Assembly: GCA_937881155.1 (NCBI GenBank)
Contig: CALGFI010000100.1
Span: 1-7,901 of the forward strand
Direction of reading: 5' to 3'
DNA from: an uncultured bacterium
Lineage (GTDB): Bacteria > Actinomycetota > UBA4738 > HRBIN12
Length of the DNA: 7,901 nt
The position numbers and the translations under genes were made by a program. Below, one piece after another: positions 4,047-7,901 of this stretch. A model generated the notes under the pieces. It was given only the letters and a program-made list of their open reading frames with translations, was not told the origin of the DNA and did no database searches. Every line of letters begins with the position of its first letter. The first letter of the stretch is position 1.

Positions 4047-7000
4047 ATGTCCACCGTGGGTCCGGTCGGCCGCACTCGGCCCATGGCCGACCTGCTCGTC
4101 GAGCGACACCTCCCCTCGGAGCCGGCGACGGTCGGGGTAGCTCGTCGAGCGATCGACGCGATCGGCGCGCGCCTGCGGCCCTCGGCGATCGAGGGCGCGA
4201 GGCTGCTCGTGAGCGAGCTGACGTCAAACGCCGTCCGCCACGGTCCACACGACGTAGGCGCGGACCTCGCGCTTCGGATCGGATTGCGAGAGGACGTCCT
4301 CCGCGTCGAGGTGGCCGACGAAGGCGTCGGGTTCGACCCGCCGACGCCGACCGGTGTACTCGATGCCGGAGGGTGGGGTCTCGTCCTGGTCGATCGCGTG
4401 GCCGACCGTTGGGGCGTCGAGCCCGGTGCGCCGACGACCGTGTGGTTCGAGATCGACCGTGCGGCGCGCGACGGCGTGCGTTCGGTGTGGCCGGAGACGC
4501 TCGATCCACTGCTGCTGGACGTCATGGGGTTGGCCGTCGTCGCGACGGACACGAACGCGGTCGTCACCCGGTGGAACCGGCGTGCCGAGCAGATGCTCGG
4601 GATCGACGCAGCTAAGACGATCGGCCGGTCGATCGGGGACGTCCTGTTCGGTTCTCGGAACGACGAGACCGCCGAGACACTCGTCAAGCGCATCCGCGAC
4701 GGCGAGGCGTGGGAGACGGAGTGGCAGATTCCGCGTGGCGCGTGGATACGGCTCTCGATCTCGCCCGTGCACGACGAGCGCGGCGAGCTCTTCGGGACGA
4801 TCGGCGCGCTCGTCGACGTCTCCGAACGCAAGACGATCGAAGCCGCGCTTGGAGAGAGCGAGCGGCGGCGCAGCGAGGCGGAGCGAGGTCGCGTGGTGTT
4901 GTATGCCATCGCCCGTGCGATGTCGACGGCGTCGACGCTCGAGGAGGCCACGCCGCAGCTGATCGCGGCCATCGGCGAGGCCCTCGGATGGGAGGTCGGC
5001 GCGATGTGGCGCGTGGACCAGGACGCCGGGGTGCTGCTGTTCGTGGGGGGCTGGAGCGCAACCCCGGCGACGGGTCCACGGTTCCTGCGCAAGAGCGCGA
5101 ACCTCCGCCTCCCGAAAGGCACCGGACTTCCAGGACGCGTGTGGGATCAACGCCGGCCGGCATGGATCCCCGACGTTGCCACGGATACGAACTTCCCCCG
5201 AGCCGCCGGCGGGCTCGAAGACGGATTGCACGCGGCATTCGCGTTCCCGGTGACGCTCGCCGGTGAGGTCCTCGGGGTCGTCGAGTTCTTCAGTCGAAGC
5301 ATCCGGGAGCCCGACGAGCCGCTCCTGAACCTCATGGCAGCGGTCGGCGCGCAGCTCGGCCAGTTCGTCGAGCGTCAGCGGACCGAGAGCGAGCTCGCCG
5401 AGAGCGAGGCGCGCAAGACAGCCGTGTTCGAGTCCGCGCTCGAGGCGATCTTCACGATGGGCGAGGACGGCCGGATCGTCGAGATGAACGGCACGGCGGC
5501 CGAGATGTTCGGGTACGCGCGGGAAGACGTGATAGGCCGGGAGCTCGTCGCGCTGATCATCCCGCCGTCGCTCCGCGACCGGCACCGGCAGGGCCTCGAG
5601 CGGTATCGACGGACGCGCAAGGGCCGGATCTTCGGGCGACGCCTCGAGCTCAGTGGGATGCGGGCCGACGGCACCGAGTTCCCTATCGAGCTCACCGTGA
5701 CGAAGGTGGACCTCCCGAGTTCGGAACCGGCGCTATTCACCGGATACATCCGCGACATCACCGACCGGCGTCGCGCACAGGAGTTGCAAGCGGCGATGAT
5801 GGAGAGCGAGCGTGCTGCCCGCGAGCAGGTCGAGAGGGCGCACGAGCGCCTCGCGTTCCTCGCCGAGGCCAGCATGTTGCTCTCGGCATCGCTCGATCCA
5901 CGGAAGACGCTCGCGAAGATCGCGCCGCTCGTCGTGCCGAGGCTTGCCGACTGGTGCAGCATCCACGTGCTCGAACCGGACGGCGGGATCCAGACCGTGG
6001 CGGTTGAGCACTCCGATCCCGACAAGCTGGCGGTCGCTCGCGAGTACCAGGAACGGTTTCCCTCGCGGCCCGAGGACGCGGCCGGCGTTGGTCTGGCCAT
6101 CAGGACCCGGGAGCCGCAGCTGTATCCCGAGATCACCGGTGAGATGTTGGAGGAGATCCCCGAAGAGCGGCGAGGCGCCGTCCGAGAGCTCGGCATCAGC
6201 TCAGTCATGGTGGTTCCGTTGCAGGCCCGGGGAAGGTCCCTCGGAGCGATCACGTTCGCGTCCTCCACCCCGGGGCGCGCGTTCGGTAAGGACGATCTCG
6301 ACCTCGCCCAGGACCTCGCGCGTCGGGCGGCGCTCGCGTTCGACAACGCGCGGCTGTACGAGGAGCGAAGTCACATCGCGCGAACCCTGCAGCGCTCGCT
6401 GCTCCCGCGGCGTCTCCCCGAGCTGCCCGGCCTCGAGGTCGCGTCGTTCTATCAGCCTTCCGGCGCGATGCGGACGGAGGTCGGCGGCGACTTCTTCGAC
6501 GTGTTCCCGGTCGGCGAGGGCGCATGGGGTGTCGTCGTCGGAGACGTGTGCGGCAAGGGTGTCGAAGCGGCAGCGCTCACCGGCATGGCTCGGCACACGA
6601 TCCGCGCGTCGGCGCTCCGGGAGCACTCACCGCGTGTCGCGCTCGAGGACCTGAACGACGTGATGCTGCGAGAGGATGGCGAGAGGTTCTGCACCGTCGC
6701 GCTCGCTCGGGTCGAGGTCAACGAGCGCGACGTCGCTCTCACCGTCGCATGCGGCGGCCATCCGTCCCCGTTCGTCCTGCGGCGCCGGGGAAAGCTCGAG
6801 ACCGTCGGTGCGCCGGGAACGCTCCTCGGGGTGTTCGACAAGATCGCGATCGAAGATCGGTCGGCCAGGTTGAAGGCCGGCGACCTCGCCGTCTTCTACA
6901 CCGACGGTCTCATCGACGCGCGCCACCCGACGCCGCTCGACGAGGCCGCGCTGCGTGCCCTGGTGCAGTCTTCGGCCGGCAAGACGGCGCAGGAGACGGT

Positions 7001-7091
7001 GGACGCGATCGCCGACGCGGTGGCCGACCCGTCGGGCGAGTCGCCGGACGACATCTGCATCGTTGCCCTGCGGGTGTCACCCGCGACGTAG
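4047..7091 (+). CDS. Sensor kinase-phosphatase fusion: RsbW-type ATPase, PAS, GAF, PAS, GAF, SpoIIE/PP2C
   Basis: A 1014-residue cytoplasmic regulator without membrane segments. Domains in order: RsbW-type ATPase (about 14-138) with N-box SELTSNAVRHG (Glu57, Asn61), G1 DEGVGF and G2 GGWGLVLVD, all intact; PAS (about 150-262); GAF (about 283-442); PAS (about 455-575); a coiled-coil-like linker (about 576-605); GAF (about 606-770); SpoIIE-type PP2C phosphatase (about 775-1010). The phosphatase keeps its metal-binding aspartates: GGDFFD (Asp815), VVGDVCGKG (Asp833), YTDGLIDA (Asp953) and SPDDICIV (Asp1001/1002). Such enzymes dephosphorylate RsbV-type STAS proteins to free sigma, and the ATPase end may phosphorylate the same protein. 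No STAS domain is attached, unlike Rv1364c of M. tuberculosis, which joins phosphatase, kinase and STAS. ATG at 4047 is used; no ribosome binding site is seen, and Met13 is a possible alternative. The gene is isolated by the terminator at 3951-3991. Confidence 0.92.
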   Translation: MSTVGPVGRTRPMADLLVERHLPSEPATVGVARRAIDAIGARLRPSAIEGARLLVSELTSNAVRHGPHDVGADLALRIGLREDVLRVEVADEGVGFDPPTPTGVLDAGGWGLVLVDRVADRWGVEPGAPTTVWFEIDRAARDGVRSVWPETLDPLLLDVMGLAVVATDTNAVVTRWNRRAEQMLGIDAAKTIGRSIGDVLFGSRNDETAETLVKRIRDGEAWETEWQIPRGAWIRLSISPVHDERGELFGTIGALVDVSERKTIEAALGESERRRSEAERGRVVLYAIARAMSTASTLEEATPQLIAAIGEALGWEVGAMWRVDQDAGVLLFVGGWSATPATGPRFLRKSANLRLPKGTGLPGRVWDQRRPAWIPDVATDTNFPRAAGGLEDGLHAAFAFPVTLAGEVLGVVEFFSRSIREPDEPLLNLMAAVGAQLGQFVERQRTESELAESEARKTAVFESALEAIFTMGEDGRIVEMNGTAAEMFGYAREDVIGRELVALIIPPSLRDRHRQGLERYRRTRKGRIFGRRLELSGMRADGTEFPIELTVTKVDLPSSEPALFTGYIRDITDRRRAQELQAAMMESERAAREQVERAHERLAFLAEASMLLSASLDPRKTLAKIAPLVVPRLADWCSIHVLEPDGGIQTVAVEHSDPDKLAVAREYQERFPSRPEDAAGVGLAIRTREPQLYPEITGEMLEEIPEERRGAVRELGISSVMVVPLQARGRSLGAITFASSTPGRAFGKDDLDLAQDLARRAALAFDNARLYEERSHIARTLQRSLLPRRLPELPGLEVASFYQPSGAMRTEVGGDFFDVFPVGEGAWGVVVGDVCGKGVEAAALTGMARHTIRASALREHSPRVALEDLNDVMLREDGERFCTVALARVEVNERDVALTVACGGHPSPFVLRRRGKLETVGAPGTLLGVFDKIAIEDRSARLKAGDLAVFYTDGLIDARHPTPLDEAALRALVQSSAGKTAQETVDAIADAVADPSGESPDDICIVALRVSPAT

Positions 7092-7126
7092 CCGTACGCA
7101 AATGCGACTGGCGCCGCACACGCGCG

Positions 7127-7134
7127 TATAGGCT
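7127..7134 (+). promoter_or_regulatory. Possible housekeeping promoter of the lipoprotein gene
   Basis: TATAGG at 7127-7132 (or TAGGCT at 7129-7134) could be a -10 box, with GCGACT 17 bases upstream as a poor -35. It sits in the 80-base gap between the phosphatase stop and the lipoprotein start. Confidence 0.3.
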
Positions 7135-7158
7135 CCCCGGGACTGAATCGACCTGTGC

Positions 7159-7165
7159 AAAGGGG
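7159..7165 (+). promoter_or_regulatory. Ribosome binding site of the lipoprotein gene
   Basis: AAAGGGG six bases before the ATG at 7172. It selects this ATG over the out-of-frame ATG at 7167. Confidence 0.7.
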
Positions 7166-7171
7166 AATGGC

Positions 7172-7901
7172 ATGGCGCGAAGGTGGCGAACCGCGGGACG
7201 CGTGGCGGCGATCGGGGTCCTGGCCCTTCTGCTGAGCGCCTGCCTGAAGCTCGACGTCGACCTGCAGGTGAACGCCGACAACACCGTCGGAGGAGCGATC
7301 ATCTTCGGCGTCGACAAGCAGCTTCTCGAGCTGAGCGGCAGCTCGATCGAGGACGTACTCGACACCACCGCGCCGATCCCCGAAGACGTCGAAGGCGTCA
7401 CGACCGAACCGTTCGAGGACGACCGCTTCGCCGGGCAGCGATTCACGTTCGAAGGCGTGCCGCTCGAGGAGTTCAGCAGCGGTGACCTCGCCATCACGCG
7501 GGACGGCGACGTTTTCACCGTGAACGGCGTGCTCGACCTGTCCTCTGGTCTTTCCGGTGCGACCGGGCTATCGGGGCTGACGGGACCGTTCGGCAACCCC
7601 GAGGAGCTCTTCCGCAATGCGGAGATGCGGGTCCGCATCACGTTCCCCGGGGAGGTCACCGAAGCGAACGGCGAGGTCGACGGCAACAGCGTCACGTGGG
7701 TCCCTGTCGTCGGCGAGCGTCTGGAGATCCAGGCGACGGCGAGCGCGGTCGACTCTGGCGACTCGAACCTGACGCTCCTGCTCATCATCGGCGCCATCGT
7801 GCTCGCCGTCGCGATCGCCATCGCGATCGTGATGTCGCGCCGGCGCGCGGCTCCGGCGGCCGCAGGCCCCGCCGGTCCGGCCGCCGGCGAGGGCACGGCA
7901 C
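7172..7901 (+). CDS. LppM-type lipoprotein, C-terminus cut by the window end
   Basis: The first 243 residues of a secreted, lipid-anchored protein. A basic start (RRWRTAGR) and hydrophobic core lead to the lipobox LSAC with Cys24 as the lipidation site. Next come the strands LKLDVDLQVNADNTVGG, the usual opening of the LppM domain, extending to about residue 190. A second hydrophobic helix (about 200-221) is followed by SRRR and an Ala/Pro/Gly-rich stretch that runs off the window. The mature protein would thus be anchored at both ends, by a lipid outside and a helix through the membrane, with its Pro/Ala tail in the cytoplasm. In mycobacteria LppM is linked to lipoglycan handling and infection, but the domain is also common in free-living actinobacteria. 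The ATG at 7172 follows AAAGGGG. It is not obviously part of the sigma-factor circuit; the gap to the phosphatase gene is 80 bases. Confidence 0.85.
   Translation, partial: MARRWRTAGRVAAIGVLALLLSACLKLDVDLQVNADNTVGGAIIFGVDKQLLELSGSSIEDVLDTTAPIPEDVEGVTTEPFEDDRFAGQRFTFEGVPLEEFSSGDLAITRDGDVFTVNGVLDLSSGLSGATGLSGLTGPFGNPEELFRNAEMRVRITFPGEVTEANGEVDGNSVTWVPVVGERLEIQATASAVDSGDSNLTLLLIIGAIVLAVAIAIAIVMSRRRAAPAAAGPAGPAAGEGTA

Noticed and set aside
3920..5585. Long minus-strand frames opposite the sensor phosphatase
   Set aside because: They are antisense shadows of a gene with six clear domains. The translations are Arg/Ser/Ala-rich without recognisable motifs.
1..7901. CRISPR arrays, insertion sequences, rRNA or tRNA genes, phage genes
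   Set aside because: No repeated spacer structure, transposase motifs, terminal repeats or structural RNA patterns were seen; base composition looks even across the window.

Overview
This is a GC-rich window that looks like a chromosome segment of an actinomycetote, probably from an uncultured lineage. The evidence is the GC-biased codon use, an RsbW-SigF pair resembling mycobacterial UsfX-SigF, an LppM-type lipoprotein, a GPGG-motif small membrane protein, and several genes that seem to be translated with very short or no 5' leaders. The genus cannot be named from the sequence alone.

The theme is the general stress response, controlled by a SigB/SigF-type sigma factor and a partner-switching cascade. 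Layout by region: (1) 1-375 has no recognisable gene, but carries a SigF-type promoter firing leftwards out of the window. (2) 376-821, minus strand, holds two very small genes, a 36-residue membrane peptide and a 75-residue Cys/His protein, each behind its own SigF-type promoter. (3) 926-2049, minus strand, is an rsbW-sigF operon with an ATGA overlap. (4) 2139-2617, plus strand, is a broken rsbV (STAS) remnant overlapping a second RsbW-like gene. (5) 2764-3455 holds csbD on plus and a DUF6328 membrane protein on minus, convergent, with stop codons overlapping in one CTAG. (6) 3530-3913, plus strand, has two tiny membrane proteins followed by a strong hairpin terminator. (7) 4047-7091, plus strand, is a 1014-residue protein joining an RsbW-type ATPase to PAS-GAF-PAS-GAF and a SpoIIE/PP2C phosphatase. 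(8) 7172 to the end is an LppM-type lipoprotein that runs off the window.

A likely working model is that the large sensor phosphatase/kinase reads a signal through its PAS and GAF domains and adjusts the phosphorylation of an anti-anti-sigma protein. That protein would control RsbW and so release SigF. The only anti-anti-sigma gene seen here is a truncated remnant without a start codon, so the functional one must lie elsewhere. Five good matches to GGTTT-N15/16-GGGTAC-like promoters sit in intergenic positions in front of small stress-type genes, so SigF probably controls a cluster of genes around itself. Two of these promoters lie face to face on the same 29 bp. This local SigF regulon, with its mini-genes and decayed rsbV, is the most unusual aspect of the window.
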